Origin: Oscillospiraceae bacterium
GTDB lineage: Bacteria > Bacillota > Clostridia > Oscillospirales > Ruminococcaceae
Direction: 5' to 3'
NCBI GenBank assembly: GCA_902790675.1
Contig: CADASU010000002.1
Coordinates: 248,001 to 312,000 of the forward strand
DNA: 64,000 nucleotides
The translations under genes and the position numbers were made by a program. The notes beneath the pieces are model-generated. The model searched no databases. It had not been told where the DNA came from and was given only the letters and a program-made list of their open reading frames with translations. Shown here piece by piece: positions 35,995 through 45,590 of this stretch (the first letter of the stretch is position 1; every line of letters begins with the position of its first letter).

Positions 35995-38040
35995 TTAGTT
36001 TTTATTAACACCACCAACAATATTATAATAAACCTTAGAAGTCACTTTATACATTATACAATATAATATCGATAGTAATATAAAACTGGTGGCTACTACA
36101 AAAACAAAGCTCGCATAATCATGATATGCATCAGAATTTATTATTCTACATAACATAATTGTAGAAAATATCGTGTGCAATCCGGTTAAAATTAAAGGTG
36201 CAAAAAAAGTAAGCAATAGCTGCGAATTAACGCTTTTCTTAATTTCTCTTTTAGATATACCCACCTTTTTCATAATGTCAAATCTATTAGCATCTTCATA
36301 GCCTTCAAAAACTTGCTTATAATACATAATTAATATTACAACTAACATAAACAGTATTATGAAAAATATACTTAAAAATAGCAATTCCTTAATATCCTTA
36401 AAGTCAACATATTTTGACTGATAATAATTATTTGTTATAATTCCTTTTAATTTTAAGTTATCGTAAATTTCATATGTCTTTTCTCTAAGATTTTTAATAA
36501 AGTCTTTTGTTTTATCATCAGGACAGTCTATATCAAACCTAAATTGAAAACCATATGAAATAAGCTCCTGATTGCCTCCACCACAACGTGAAATAATATT
36601 TTCAATTTCTTTAGCCTCTTTAATATCAGATACAAAAATTACCAGTTTAGGAATATACCAAGATCTGTCTATTTTCATAGGCTCTAGTTGTTTGTCGACA
36701 ATTTTAAATGTCTTTTCTTGCTCATCTCCCCAAGCAAATGACACTGTATCTTTATCATATTCTGCCCCCAGCATATGAACAACTGCTTCGCCATGATTCA
36801 AAGTTTCGTTAGTTCCCATATTTTTATTGTAATCTTCAATTGGTATAATTTCCCACTGTATAAATTTATGCTCATCATCGCTATATGAAGCTTTTTCACC
36901 ACTCATATTGATTTTATTGCCATATATAGGCATACTATAAGAATGAAAACTAACGCTTCTATATTCTAAATAGTTTTTCACATTAACATCATTTTCACCA
37001 GCAAAATTTAAAAGTTCTCTTTTAATTTTTATGTTATCGCCACTCAACAGTCTTTCATAGTTTTCTTCCGTAACTCTAACTTGTGTATTTTGCTGTGGAT
37101 ATTGACATTTTAGCATATCGTCAGTAACAAACGTCACAAACATATAAGTTGATATTATAAACTGAATCATGGTTAATAAAACACAAATCGAAGCAAGACC
37201 TGCCCCATTTCTTTTAATTCTATAAATCATTGAAGAAATTGATATAAAATGATTTGGTTTATAATAATATGGTTTATTTTTTTTTAAAATTTTGCAAATA
37301 AATACTGAACTTGATATCATTATAATATAGGTCGAAACAATAACTAAAATTATACTAATAAAAAAGCTATAGCCCATTGTATATCCTGTTGCAGTCAAGG
37401 TTAAAGTATAAGCAAATATTAACAAAAGCAATCCTATTATTCCAAAAATTATATTGCTTTTGGGAGGTTTTTCTCCAAAATTCTCACTTTTAACTAAAGA
37501 AATTGCATTAGAAAAACTAATTTGGCGCAATGAATTTAAAAATATAAGCACAAAAATAATACAAAAAACAATAGCCGTCCACATACTTGCATTTGAAGAC
37601 ACAATAAGTTGATAATCAATATTTCCGCCAAGCATGCTCAAAAGCAAAGTTTCAGCTAATTTATAAAGTAAAAAACCACCAATAATCCCAAATATTATAA
37701 CAATCGCTAAAATTATTAAAGTCTCAAAAAATAAAATTTTTGAAATATTAAATTTATTCATTCCCAAAACATTATATAACCCAAATTCTTTTTTTCTACG
37801 CTTTATCAAAAACGAGTTTGTATAAAATAAAACCAATCCCGAAAAAAATGCAAAAACCCAAGGAAAAAAGCCTGCATTAATAAACAAGCTAACCTTAGCA
37901 ACTGACTCACTATCTTTCAAAGAATAAATTATGTAGCACATCGCGAACATTACGGAGCTCATTAAAATATATGGTATATAAATTTTTCTATTCTTTTTTA
38001 TTCCTTCTATCGCACATTTTAAATAAAATCCTAATTTCAT
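35995..38040 (-). CDS. BceB-type ABC transporter permease
   Basis: A 681-residue permease of the antimicrobial-peptide detoxification type. It has ten predicted membrane helices in the BceB pattern: one plus pairs at the N-terminus with an FtsX core (LFYTNSFLIKRRKKEFGLYNVLGMNK), a large extracellular domain between about 310 and 530, and a final three-helix FtsX block (DIMKKVGISKREIKKSVNSQ). The large loop is the peptide-sensing part in this family. Its start overlaps the ATPase stop (TAATG). The divergent two-component genes form the rest of the module. Confidence 0.88.
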   Translation of the reverse strand: MKLGFYLKCAIEGIKKNRKIYIPYILMSSVMFAMCYIIYSLKDSESVAKVSLFINAGFFPWVFAFFSGLVLFYTNSFLIKRRKKEFGLYNVLGMNKFNISKILFFETLIILAIVIIFGIIGGFLLYKLAETLLLSMLGGNIDYQLIVSSNASMWTAIVFCIIFVLIFLNSLRQISFSNAISLVKSENFGEKPPKSNIIFGIIGLLLLIFAYTLTLTATGYTMGYSFFISIILVIVSTYIIMISSSVFICKILKKNKPYYYKPNHFISISSMIYRIKRNGAGLASICVLLTMIQFIISTYMFVTFVTDDMLKCQYPQQNTQVRVTEENYERLLSGDNIKIKRELLNFAGENDVNVKNYLEYRSVSFHSYSMPIYGNKINMSGEKASYSDDEHKFIQWEIIPIEDYNKNMGTNETLNHGEAVVHMLGAEYDKDTVSFAWGDEQEKTFKIVDKQLEPMKIDRSWYIPKLVIFVSDIKEAKEIENIISRCGGGNQELISYGFQFRFDIDCPDDKTKDFIKNLREKTYEIYDNLKLKGIITNNYYQSKYVDFKDIKELLFLSIFFIILFMLVVILIMYYKQVFEGYEDANRFDIMKKVGISKREIKKSVNSQLLLTFFAPLILTGLHTIFSTIMLCRIINSDAYHDYASFVFVVATSFILLSILYCIMYKVTSKVYYNIVGGVNKN

Positions 38041-38801
38041 TACATCTCACCACCGGACGCTAACAAAGTGATGGTATCGGATATTTTTTCATAAAATCTT
38101 AAATCCGTATCATTTCCTTTATATATTTGGTGGAAAATTTTTCCGTCTCTAATAAACAAAACTCTGCTTGCAAAACTAGCCGATTTAACAGAATGAGTAA
38201 CCATTAATATTGTTTGTCCCAATCTATTTATTTTTGCAAACAATCTTAAAAGTTCATCTGCAGATTTCGAGTCTAAAGCGCCAGTTGGCTCATCTGCAAA
38301 AACAAGTTTAGGATCTGTTATTATTGCACGCGCAACTGCGGCTCTTTGTTTCTGTCCGCCTGAAACCTCATATGGATATTTTTTTAATATATCTTCTATT
38401 CTCAATTCTTTAGCTATAGGATTTAGCCTGCCCTTCATATCTCTATATTTTTTTCCACTTAAAACTAGAGGCAAAAATATATTATCCTCTAAGGTAAATG
38501 TGTCTAAGAGATTAAAGTCTTGGAAAACAAATCCAATGTTTTTTCTCCTGAAATTGGCCATTTTAGATTCACCAATTTTAGAAATATTTTTCCCATCTAA
38601 AACCACATTTCCACTAGTTGGCCTATCTAGCGCTGCTAAAATATTTAATAGCGTTGTTTTACCAGAGCCAGATTCGCCCATTATAGCAATATATTCGCCT
38701 TCCTCAACACTAAAATTAACATCTGTTAAGGCTTCAACTTGATTCCCTCCAAAGCGAGTTGAATATATTTTTTTTAGTTGATTTACCTCCAAAATACTCA
38801 A
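38040..38801 (-). CDS. BceA-type ABC transporter ATPase
   Basis: A 253-residue ATPase partner of the permease. Walker A is MGESGSGKTT (about 40), the Q-loop is VFQDFNLLDT, the signature is VSGGQKQRAAVARA and Walker B is LVFADEPTGALD. The MacB/LolD-type D-loop and DEPTGALDS are standard for the peptide-resistance subfamily. A strong GGAGG lies upstream of the ATG. Its promoter region contains the BceR-type box at 38901-38914, so it is likely induced by the regulator encoded divergently. Confidence 0.9.
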   Translation of the reverse strand: MSILEVNQLKKIYSTRFGGNQVEALTDVNFSVEEGEYIAIMGESGSGKTTLLNILAALDRPTSGNVVLDGKNISKIGESKMANFRRKNIGFVFQDFNLLDTFTLEDNIFLPLVLSGKKYRDMKGRLNPIAKELRIEDILKKYPYEVSGGQKQRAAVARAIITDPKLVFADEPTGALDSKSADELLRLFAKINRLGQTILMVTHSVKSASFASRVLFIRDGKIFHQIYKGNDTDLRFYEKISDTITLLASGGEM

Positions 38802-38900
38802 TTTATTTTTCCTCCTAAAATCTATAATAAACTATATTTAAATTTTAGCAAAACATAGTAACAAATTCTATAACATCATCTTACATTATTTTATATCTTA

Positions 38901-38914
38901 TTACAATTTTGTAA
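38901..38914. promoter_or_regulatory. Predicted BceR-type operator
   Basis: TTACAATTTTGTAA exactly fits the known BceR-family pattern TnACA-N4-TGTnA and lies between the divergent transporter and regulator operons, about 100 bases upstream of the ATPase start codon. Confidence 0.65.
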
Positions 38915-38934
38915 GAATTACAAACATATGAAAA

Positions 38935-38963
38935 TTGATAATTTGAAAAATTCATGATATAAT
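38935..38963 (+). promoter_or_regulatory. Promoter of the response regulator/histidine kinase operon
   Basis: TTGATA (38935-38940), 17-base spacer, TATAAT (38958-38963) with an extended TG. Confidence 0.78.
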
Positions 38964-39007
38964 TCTACTAATATTTAACTATTAATTAAATTTTTTGAGA
39001 GGCTTTT

Positions 39008-39679
39008 ATGTATAAAATCTTAATTGTAGAAGACGATTTTGGAATAGCTAACGCAATTAAACTTCAAGCAGAAACTTGGAACTTTAACGTTAAAATTGTG
39101 GAAAATTTCAATGATGTGTTAACTGAGTTCTCTGAATTTCAGCCACACATAGTTTTAATGGATATATCATTGCCATTTTATGACGGATATTATTGGTGTA
39201 AAAAAATAAGAGATATATCTAACGTCCCAATTATTTTTATATCTTCTGCAACAGATAAAATGAATATTATAATGACAATAAACATGGGTGCCGATGACTT
39301 TATATCAAAACCATTCGATATAAATGTGTTGATAGCAAAAATACAAGCATTACTGCGCAGAACATATGATTTCACAAGCAAAAATTCTATTTTAGAACAC
39401 AAAGGTGCTTTTTTAAACACTGAAAATAATACGCTAACTTTTAACGAAGAAAAATTAGAATTAACTAAAAATGACTACAAAATTTTACTATGTTTAATGA
39501 CGAACAAAGGAAAAGTTGTTAGCAGAGATGATTTAATGGAACAGCTATGGGAAACTGATGTCTTTATCGATGAAAATACACTAACCGTAAATGTTAATAG
39601 ATTAAGAAAAAAATTGGGCAGTATCGGTCTTAATAATTTTATATCTACTAAACATGGCATAGGATATATAATAAAATAA
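39008..39679 (+). CDS. OmpR-family response regulator, BceR-like
   Basis: A 223-residue DNA-binding response regulator. The receiver domain has the acidic pair EDD (8-10), the phosphoacceptor Asp in VLMDISLP (about 52), and the conserved Lys in ISKPFD (about 102). A winged-helix Trans_reg_C domain follows (LTKNDYKILLCLMTNKGKVVSRDDL, NTLTVNVNRLRKKL, GIGYIIK). It is paired with the kinase 36 bases downstream and divergent from the transporter. It probably activates the transporter through the operator at 38901. Confidence 0.9.
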   Translation: MYKILIVEDDFGIANAIKLQAETWNFNVKIVENFNDVLTEFSEFQPHIVLMDISLPFYDGYYWCKKIRDISNVPIIFISSATDKMNIIMTINMGADDFISKPFDINVLIAKIQALLRRTYDFTSKNSILEHKGAFLNTENNTLTFNEEKLELTKNDYKILLCLMTNKGKVVSRDDLMEQLWETDVFIDENTLTVNVNRLRKKLGSIGLNNFISTKHGIGYIIK

Positions 39680-39715
39680 AACCATATTATTCTAACTAAA
39701 TGAAAGGATCATTTA

Positions 39716-40705
39716 ATGAAGTTTTTTAAACGATATATATTAAACAACACAAAGTTAATTTGCTTTTTTTTGTTTTCCTTTTTAATATTTACTGTTATGT
39801 TTATTTTATATAAAATTCCAATAGGTGCGATTATATATCCTGCTATATTGTGTTTCTCTATTGGACTAGTTTTTATAATATTTGACTATATAAAAAAATA
39901 TCAAGTTCATCGTCAACTATTGGAAATTAAACAATTAGACGCTAAACTAATTGCAAATATGCCAAACACTAATAATATAATTGAACGCGATTATCAAATA
40001 ATCATTCAAACATTAAAGCAAAAAATATATGACTTAGAAACAACAAAAAACAAACAATATAGTGACATGATCGATTACTATACTTTATGGGCTCATCAAA
40101 TAAAAACGCCAATCACATCAATGAAACTAGCATTAAAAAGCCCAACAAGTAATGCAAAAAATAATTTTCAAACCAATTTACATAGAATTGAACAATATGT
40201 AGATATGGTTTTGGCTTTTATGCGCCTTAATTCTGAATATAGCGATTACATTTTTAAGGAATATTCCCTAGATGATATAGCGAAAACATGTATTAAAAAA
40301 TTTTCTCATGATTTTATTTCTAAAAAAATAAAACTTGACTATGCCACAATAAATAAATTAATAATTACCGATAAAAAGTGGTTTTCTTTGATTATTGAAC
40401 AACTTTTATCTAATGCTTTAAAATATACTAAAAACGGCAGTATAAAAATATATTTTTCAAACGATAATACACTGTGCATAGAAGATACTGGAATAGGAAT
40501 TAAACCCGAAGATATTCCTAGAATTTTTGACAAAGGATACACTGGATATAATGGCCATAACATAAGGCATTCTAGCGGAATAGGCTTGTATATTTGCAAA
40601 AGAATATGCAATGATTTAAAAATAAAAATTAACGTTAAATCACAATACAATGTCGGAACATCTATATATTTAACTTTCGATCAACAGAAAATAATTCCAA
40701 TTTAA
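39716..40705 (+). CDS. Intramembrane-sensing histidine kinase, BceS-like
   Basis: A 329-residue kinase with two N-terminal membrane helices (about 11-31 and 36-56) and almost no extracellular loop, the hallmark of BceS kinases that sense through the partner transporter. The phosphoacceptor His lies in LWAHQIKTPITSMKLAL (about 124). N box IEQLLSNALKYT, G1 IEDTGIGIKPEDIPRIFDKGYTG and G2 SSGIGLYICKRI are intact. AAAGGA precedes the ATG. The operon ends with a terminator right after the stop. Confidence 0.9.
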   Translation: MKFFKRYILNNTKLICFFLFSFLIFTVMFILYKIPIGAIIYPAILCFSIGLVFIIFDYIKKYQVHRQLLEIKQLDAKLIANMPNTNNIIERDYQIIIQTLKQKIYDLETTKNKQYSDMIDYYTLWAHQIKTPITSMKLALKSPTSNAKNNFQTNLHRIEQYVDMVLAFMRLNSEYSDYIFKEYSLDDIAKTCIKKFSHDFISKKIKLDYATINKLIITDKKWFSLIIEQLLSNALKYTKNGSIKIYFSNDNTLCIEDTGIGIKPEDIPRIFDKGYTGYNGHNIRHSSGIGLYICKRICNDLKIKINVKSQYNVGTSIYLTFDQQKIIPI

Positions 40706-40750
40706 AAAAGCAAATAAAAGTTTTTCGTTAAACTCTTATTTGCTTTTTAT
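40704..40750. terminator. Strong bidirectional terminator
   Basis: A long stem (about 19 pairs, one mismatch; AAAAAGCAAATAA with TTATTTGCTTTTT) around TTCG-like loop sequence, between the converging kinase and cysK. Confidence 0.9.
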
Positions 40751-40762
40751 TTAATGTGATTT

Positions 40763-41692
40763 TTAATTATCAAACATTGGTGTCGATAAATAACGCTCTC
40801 CCGTATCTGGCATTATTGTCACAACAACCTTATTCTTGTTTTCTATACGTTTAGCAATCTGGATTGCTGCATAAACTGCCGCTCCAGACGATATTCCTAC
40901 AAGTATTCCTTCGTTTCTGGCCAAAAATCTTCCCATTGCAAAAGCATTATCATCTTTAACAGTAATTATCTCATCATAAATATCAACATCCAATGTATCG
41001 GGCACAAAACCTGCTCCAATTCCTTGAATCTTATGGCCACCTGCTACTCCCTTTGAAAGAACTGGCGAACCGTATGGCTCAACCGCAATAACCTTAATAT
41101 TTGGATTTTTTTCTTTGAGATAACTGCCTGTTCCTGATATTGTTCCACCCGTTCCAACTCCAGCAACCAAAATATCAATTTTCCCTTCTGTATCTCTCCA
41201 AATTTCAGGGCCTGTTGTAAGCTTGTGAGCAGTTGGATTAGATATGTTTGAAAATTGACTTGGCACAAAAGAATTTGGCATTTGTCTCGCTAATTCATTT
41301 GCTTTTTCAATTGCACCTTTCATTCCTTTAGAACCTTCAGTTAATACAATCTCAGCTCCATATGCTTTTAATAATTTTCTTCGTTCAATGCTCATAGTTT
41401 CTGGCATAGTTAAAATTATCCTATATCCCTTAGCTGCAGCAATAGCTGCCAGTCCAATTCCTGTATTCCCACTAGTTGGTTCAATGATCACATCGCCTGA
41501 TTTTAATTTTCCACTCGCTTCAGCAGCAACTAACATTTCTTTTGCAATACGATCTTTAACACTTCCTGCAGGATTAAAATATTCTAATTTACCATAAATC
41601 TGAGCACTTAAATTATTTTCTTTCTCACAAGCATTTAGTCTTAAAAGAGGCGTATTTCCAACAAGATCCGTTACATTATTATAATATTTCAT
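40763..41692 (-). CDS. cysK: Cysteine synthase A (O-acetylserine sulfhydrylase)
   Basis: PLP enzyme making cysteine from O-acetylserine and sulfide. The 309-residue protein shows the PLP lysine in [12 protein letters not shown], the substrate loop [12 protein letters not shown], the phosphate loop [12 protein letters not shown] and the C-terminal [10 protein letters not shown]. Start at ATG 41692 behind GGAGC. Its C-terminus ends LSTPMFDN; a CysE-binding site is expected to lie near the active site. CysE is encoded 15 kb away. It is a single gene. Confidence 0.95.
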   Translation of the reverse strand: MKYYNNVTDLVGNTPLLRLNACEKENNLSAQIYGKLEYFNPAGSVKDRIAKEMLVAAEASGKLKSGDVIIEPTSGNTGIGLAAIAAAKGYRIILTMPETMSIERRKLLKAYGAEIVLTEGSKGMKGAIEKANELARQMPNSFVPSQFSNISNPTAHKLTTGPEIWRDTEGKIDILVAGVGTGGTISGTGSYLKEKNPNIKVIAVEPYGSPVLSKGVAGGHKIQGIGAGFVPDTLDVDIYDEIITVKDDNAFAMGRFLARNEGILVGISSGAAVYAAIQIAKRIENKNKVVVTIMPDTGERYLSTPMFDN

Positions 41693-41783
41693 ATAAATCA
41701 GCTCCAATTAAATTTTATCATATACCAATAGTAATACAAACATTTTGTTTATAAAACCGTTTTGTCAAAAACATTTATAAATT

Positions 41784-42995
41784 TTACATAATTTTCTTAT
41801 CTTCCATTTGCTCTGCAACAGCAGTAAAAATAACATCTGAACTAGAATTCAACGCGGTTTCGATTGAATCTTGAATTACCCCAACTATAAATCCAACCGC
41901 AACCATTTGCATAGAAATATCGGATGATATGCCTAAAAAGGAACAAGCCATCGGAATTAAAAGCAAAGACCCACCTGCAACACCAGATGTGCCACATGCT
42001 CCCAAGGTTGAAACTACTGCCAGAAAAATTGCCACAGTAATTGGAACATATACTCCCAACGTATGCGCAAGTGTTAACGACATAATTGTTATAACAACAG
42101 CAGCACCATTCATATTAATTGTTGATCCAAGTGGTATGGACACTGAATAGAAATTTTTGTCCAAACCAAGTCTTTGACAAAGCGCCATATTAACAGGAAT
42201 ATTTGCCGCAGAACTCCTAGTAAAAAACGCTGGAATTGCACTTTCACGAATACATTTCATAACAAGTGGAAAAGGATTTTTTCTTGTGCACAAAAATATT
42301 ATAAAAGGATTAGACACGAACATAACAAACATCATTGTTAAAACCAATTCTAATATCAATTTTCCATAAGATGTAAAAATAGATATTCCATTAGTAGAAA
42401 CGGTGGTAAAAACAATTCCCATAACTCCAAAAGGTGCAAACTGTATTATCCATCTAACAACATTTGAAACCGCATCAGAAATATTTCCTACTACTGCTAT
42501 AGTTTCTTTATTGGCAACTTGCTTAAGTCCAAATCCAATCATTACAGCCCAAAACAAAATACCCAAATAATTTCCTCCTACTAACGCACTTATAGGATTT
42601 TCGACAATACTCTCTAACAAATTCCCAAAAATTTCTGCAAGTGATTTCATATTCTCTGCTTTAGTATATGTCTCACTCAAGTGCACTGTTAATGGAAAAA
42701 GATAACTTGCACATACTGAAACTATTGCACTAACCAAAGTACTAATAACATAAAGAAGTATAACATTTCTAAACTTTGATTCAATTCCTGCTCCTGCCTG
42801 TGAAATAGAGCTCATTACAAGAGCAAATACAAGAATGGGCGCAATAGCTTTTAAAGCACTAACAAATAAAACACCCAAATATCCAATAGGAGCAGCCTGT
42901 GGAACCAAAATTCCTAATATAGAACCAATTATTATTCCACATAATATTTTCACAATTAAGTTTCTTTTTTTCCAAGTTTTAATTATCATCTTCAA
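41784..42995 (-). CDS. sstT: Serine/threonine:sodium symporter SstT
   Basis: Sodium-coupled uptake of serine and threonine, 403 residues of the dicarboxylate/amino acid:cation symporter family. Hydrophobic helices begin at residue 15. The family motifs FFTRSSAANIPVNMALCQRLGL, GSTINMNGAAVVITIM and the later GTSGVAGGSLLLIPMA are intact and resemble SstT rather than GltP. The start is TTG 42995, ten bases after GGAGG. Serine uptake next to cysK makes sense as cysteine precursor supply, though the genes have separate ends. Confidence 0.9.
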   Translation of the reverse strand: MKMIIKTWKKRNLIVKILCGIIIGSILGILVPQAAPIGYLGVLFVSALKAIAPILVFALVMSSISQAGAGIESKFRNVILLYVISTLVSAIVSVCASYLFPLTVHLSETYTKAENMKSLAEIFGNLLESIVENPISALVGGNYLGILFWAVMIGFGLKQVANKETIAVVGNISDAVSNVVRWIIQFAPFGVMGIVFTTVSTNGISIFTSYGKLILELVLTMMFVMFVSNPFIIFLCTRKNPFPLVMKCIRESAIPAFFTRSSAANIPVNMALCQRLGLDKNFYSVSIPLGSTINMNGAAVVITIMSLTLAHTLGVYVPITVAIFLAVVSTLGACGTSGVAGGSLLLIPMACSFLGISSDISMQMVAVGFIVGVIQDSIETALNSSSDVIFTAVAEQMEDKKIM

Positions 42996-43210
42996 TTTAT
43001 TCTTTCCTCCATTTTAGCATACATTATTTTTATCGTATATTTATATATTTTTCATTAAGTAATAACAATTTAAAAAATACTTAGTACCACAAAAAAGAAA
43101 AACGTATTTTATTCAAAATTTATTGTAAAATATCATAAAATTTTCATACCTATTTCACTAAACATATGTAATGATAAGCAACTCCAAAATTACCTAGTAG
43201 TTTATATATC

Positions 43211-43749
43211 CTACCATTTTTCTCTTTCGGGAAAATTTGAAATTTTATTATAACGTTGCCGTGAATATTTTAACCACTCGTATATTCTTTTATCTAAGCA
43301 ACATAACATTATCGTTGCTTTCAACTTTTTGTCAAATCTTGGAGGAGTTCTATTAATAAGATTTAAATCCTTTAATAATTCTGACTTACATAAGTCCATC
43401 TGCGTCACAATAATACCTGCATTTTCATTCTTTACAAAATTTATCAACATATCAAGATCACTATCCGAAAACCTATCAACCATCTTCCACAATAATTGTA
43501 CTTTCATATCTATATCATGCCAATCATAGTTTCTCTTGATGAACTTAAAAATAACATCAAAAACTTTAAATAAACCTTTTAAAATTACAAAACATAATAC
43601 AGTCAAAAATAAAAGAACCAAATTTTGATCAAATTTTTTAAAAAGAAAAAATCCTCAGGCAATAAGACAAAAACTAAAAATGCTAATAAAAATGCCCCTA
43701 ATATACTTAAATTATCAAAAAACCATTTTATATTACACTTTTCGCTCAT
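43211..43749 (-). pseudogene. SieB-like (superinfection exclusion B family) membrane protein, split by a -1 frameshift
   Basis: Two overlapping frames make one protein. Frame one starts at ATG 43749, two bases after the guaA stop, with GGGAG upstream. It encodes a membrane helix and LLPEDFFFLKNL and stops at 43603. Frame two (43621-43211) continues with a second helix VLLFLTVLCFVILKGLF and a cytoplasmic helical part. Joined by a -1 shift at the slippery heptamer TTTAAAA (43636-43642), the product is about 179 residues with the two-helix plus helical-tail layout of SieB family proteins. It may be a pseudogene, a sequencing error or a programmed shift. The family call is moderate. Confidence 0.5.
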
Positions 43750-43751
43750 AA

Positions 43752-45284
43752 TTACTCCCACTCAATTGTTGCAGGCGGCTTGGTTGTTATATCATATACT
43801 ACCCTATTTATATGATTAACTTCGTTAACAATTCGAGCTGATATTTTTTCCAATAACTCATATGGAATTCTAGCAAAATCAGCAGTCATAAAATCCGTTG
43901 TTGTAACCCCTCTTAAAGCAAGTGTATAGTCATATGTTCGAGAGTCTCCCATAACTCCAACTGAGCGAACAGACGTTAAAACAGCAAAATATTGATTTAT
44001 GTTTTTATCTAAACCAGAATTAGCGATTTCTTCTCTAAATATGTAATCTGCATTTTTCAAAACATTCAGCTTATCTCTCGTTATATCGCCAATTATTCTT
44101 ATAGCAAGGCCGGGCCCTGGAAACGGCTGCCTATTAACCAAAACATCTGCTAGCCCAAGTTCTGCTCCAAGTTTTCTAACTTCATCTTTAAAAAGCATCC
44201 TGAGCGGCTCAACTATATCTTTAAAGTCAACGCAATCCGGCAAACCTCCAACGTTATGGTGACTTTTTATAACTGACGCATCACCAAGACCAGATTCAAT
44301 TATATCTGGATATATGGTTCCCTGTGCTAGAAAATCAACTTGTCCTATTTTTTTTGCTTCTTCCTCAAAAACACGTATGAACTCTTCTCCTATAATTTTT
44401 CGCTTTTGTTCCGGATCAACAATGCCTGATAGTTTTTTCAAAAAACGATCACTAGCATCTACTCTCACAAAATTCATATCCCAATTTCTAAAACTCTCTT
44501 CTATTTCATCGCCTTCATTTTTTCTCATAAAACCATGGTCTACAAAAACAGCAGTCAATTGGTTGCCAATTGCCTTTGACAGCAAAGCCGCCAAAACAGA
44601 TGAGTCTACACCTCCTGAAAGGGCCAACAAAACTTTTCCGTCTTTTACTCTATCTCTAATTTCAGTAATTGCCGTGTTTAAATAACTCTTCATAGTCCAA
44701 TCGCATCCGCAATTACAAGCATTAACCAAAAAATTCTTTATAATTTCTTTTCCATATACTGTATGGCTAACTTCTGGATGAAACTGAACTGCAAATAAAT
44801 TCTGTTTTCTATTTTCCATAGCAGCAACAGGAGCCCCTTTACTGCTAGCAATAACTTTAAAGCCATCTGGAACATCAACTATATAATCAGTATGACTCAT
44901 CCATGTTATGCTTTCTTTTGAAAGCCCTTCAAACAACAAACTATCGGAATTAAACTTTGTGCTAGTTTTTCCATATTCTCTAATATCTGCAGCCTTAACT
45001 TGCCCTCCAAGCATTAAAGCCATCATCTGCGCACCATAACATATTCCTAAAATTGGTATGTTCATTTTAAAAATACTGTCGTCAATTTTAGGAGCATCTT
45101 CACTATATACACTATTAGGCCCACCAGTAAAAATTATTCCATCGGGCTTTCTTTTGCTAATAATATCAATGGCTTTTCTATAAGAATAAACCTCACAATA
45201 TACTCCCAATTCTCTAACACGTCTAGCAATAACTTGATTATATTGTCCTCCAAAATCTAATATCAACACAAATTTATGGTTCAT
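43752..45284 (-). CDS. guaA: GMP synthase (glutamine-hydrolysing)
   Basis: Last step of GMP synthesis. The 510-residue protein has a class I glutaminase domain with Cys in GICYGAQMM and His-Glu in FHPEVSHT, and an ATP pyrophosphatase domain with [13 protein letters not shown]. The C-terminal dimerisation domain ends [12 protein letters not shown]. The ATG at 45284 follows AAGGGGAAG. The open frame runs 44 codons further but lies in the promoter region. No purine riboswitch is recognisable in the short leader. Confidence 0.96.
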   Translation of the reverse strand: MNHKFVLILDFGGQYNQVIARRVRELGVYCEVYSYRKAIDIISKRKPDGIIFTGGPNSVYSEDAPKIDDSIFKMNIPILGICYGAQMMALMLGGQVKAADIREYGKTSTKFNSDSLLFEGLSKESITWMSHTDYIVDVPDGFKVIASSKGAPVAAMENRKQNLFAVQFHPEVSHTVYGKEIIKNFLVNACNCGCDWTMKSYLNTAITEIRDRVKDGKVLLALSGGVDSSVLAALLSKAIGNQLTAVFVDHGFMRKNEGDEIEESFRNWDMNFVRVDASDRFLKKLSGIVDPEQKRKIIGEEFIRVFEEEAKKIGQVDFLAQGTIYPDIIESGLGDASVIKSHHNVGGLPDCVDFKDIVEPLRMLFKDEVRKLGAELGLADVLVNRQPFPGPGLAIRIIGDITRDKLNVLKNADYIFREEIANSGLDKNINQYFAVLTSVRSVGVMGDSRTYDYTLALRGVTTTDFMTADFARIPYELLEKISARIVNEVNHINRVVYDITTKPPATIEWE

Positions 45285-45332
45285 AAACTTCCCCTTAAAT
45301 CTAAAGTATAGTATGCAATTACACATAATAGA

Positions 45333-45361
45333 AGTATATATCAAAAAAGTAAACTTTTCAA
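45333..45361 (-). promoter_or_regulatory. Promoter of guaA
   Basis: On the minus strand TTGAAA (45356-45361), 17-base spacer, TATACT (45333-45338). The expected leader is about 42 bases. The rest of 45285-45590 contains the fabV promoter and nothing else recognised. Confidence 0.72.
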
Positions 45362-45490
45362 GTGCCACTTTGAACTTCAACATCCCTTTTTTGCCTAAAA
45401 AATCGTGTTTTTTCATACTAAAATTTCAAATTAAAAATTAAATTTTATTGTCTATTTAACTATCACTACTTTTAAAAATACTATTTTTTA

Positions 45491-45518
45491 TTGTAATTTT
45501 AAATTTATATGATAAAAT
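45491..45518 (+). promoter_or_regulatory. Promoter of fabV
   Basis: TTGTAA (45491-45496), 16-base spacer, TAAAAT (45513-45518) with an extended TG. Confidence 0.6.
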
Positions 45519-45590
45519 GTAAGTTGTATTAATTACTCTGCAACTTATTTGCAACTTAATTTACATATAGTATAGGAGTGTGAAATTTTT

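Noticed and set aside
45285-45590. Possible purine riboswitch before guaA
   Set aside because: The leader after the predicted promoter is only about 42 bases and has none of the conserved three-way-junction sequence of purine riboswitches.
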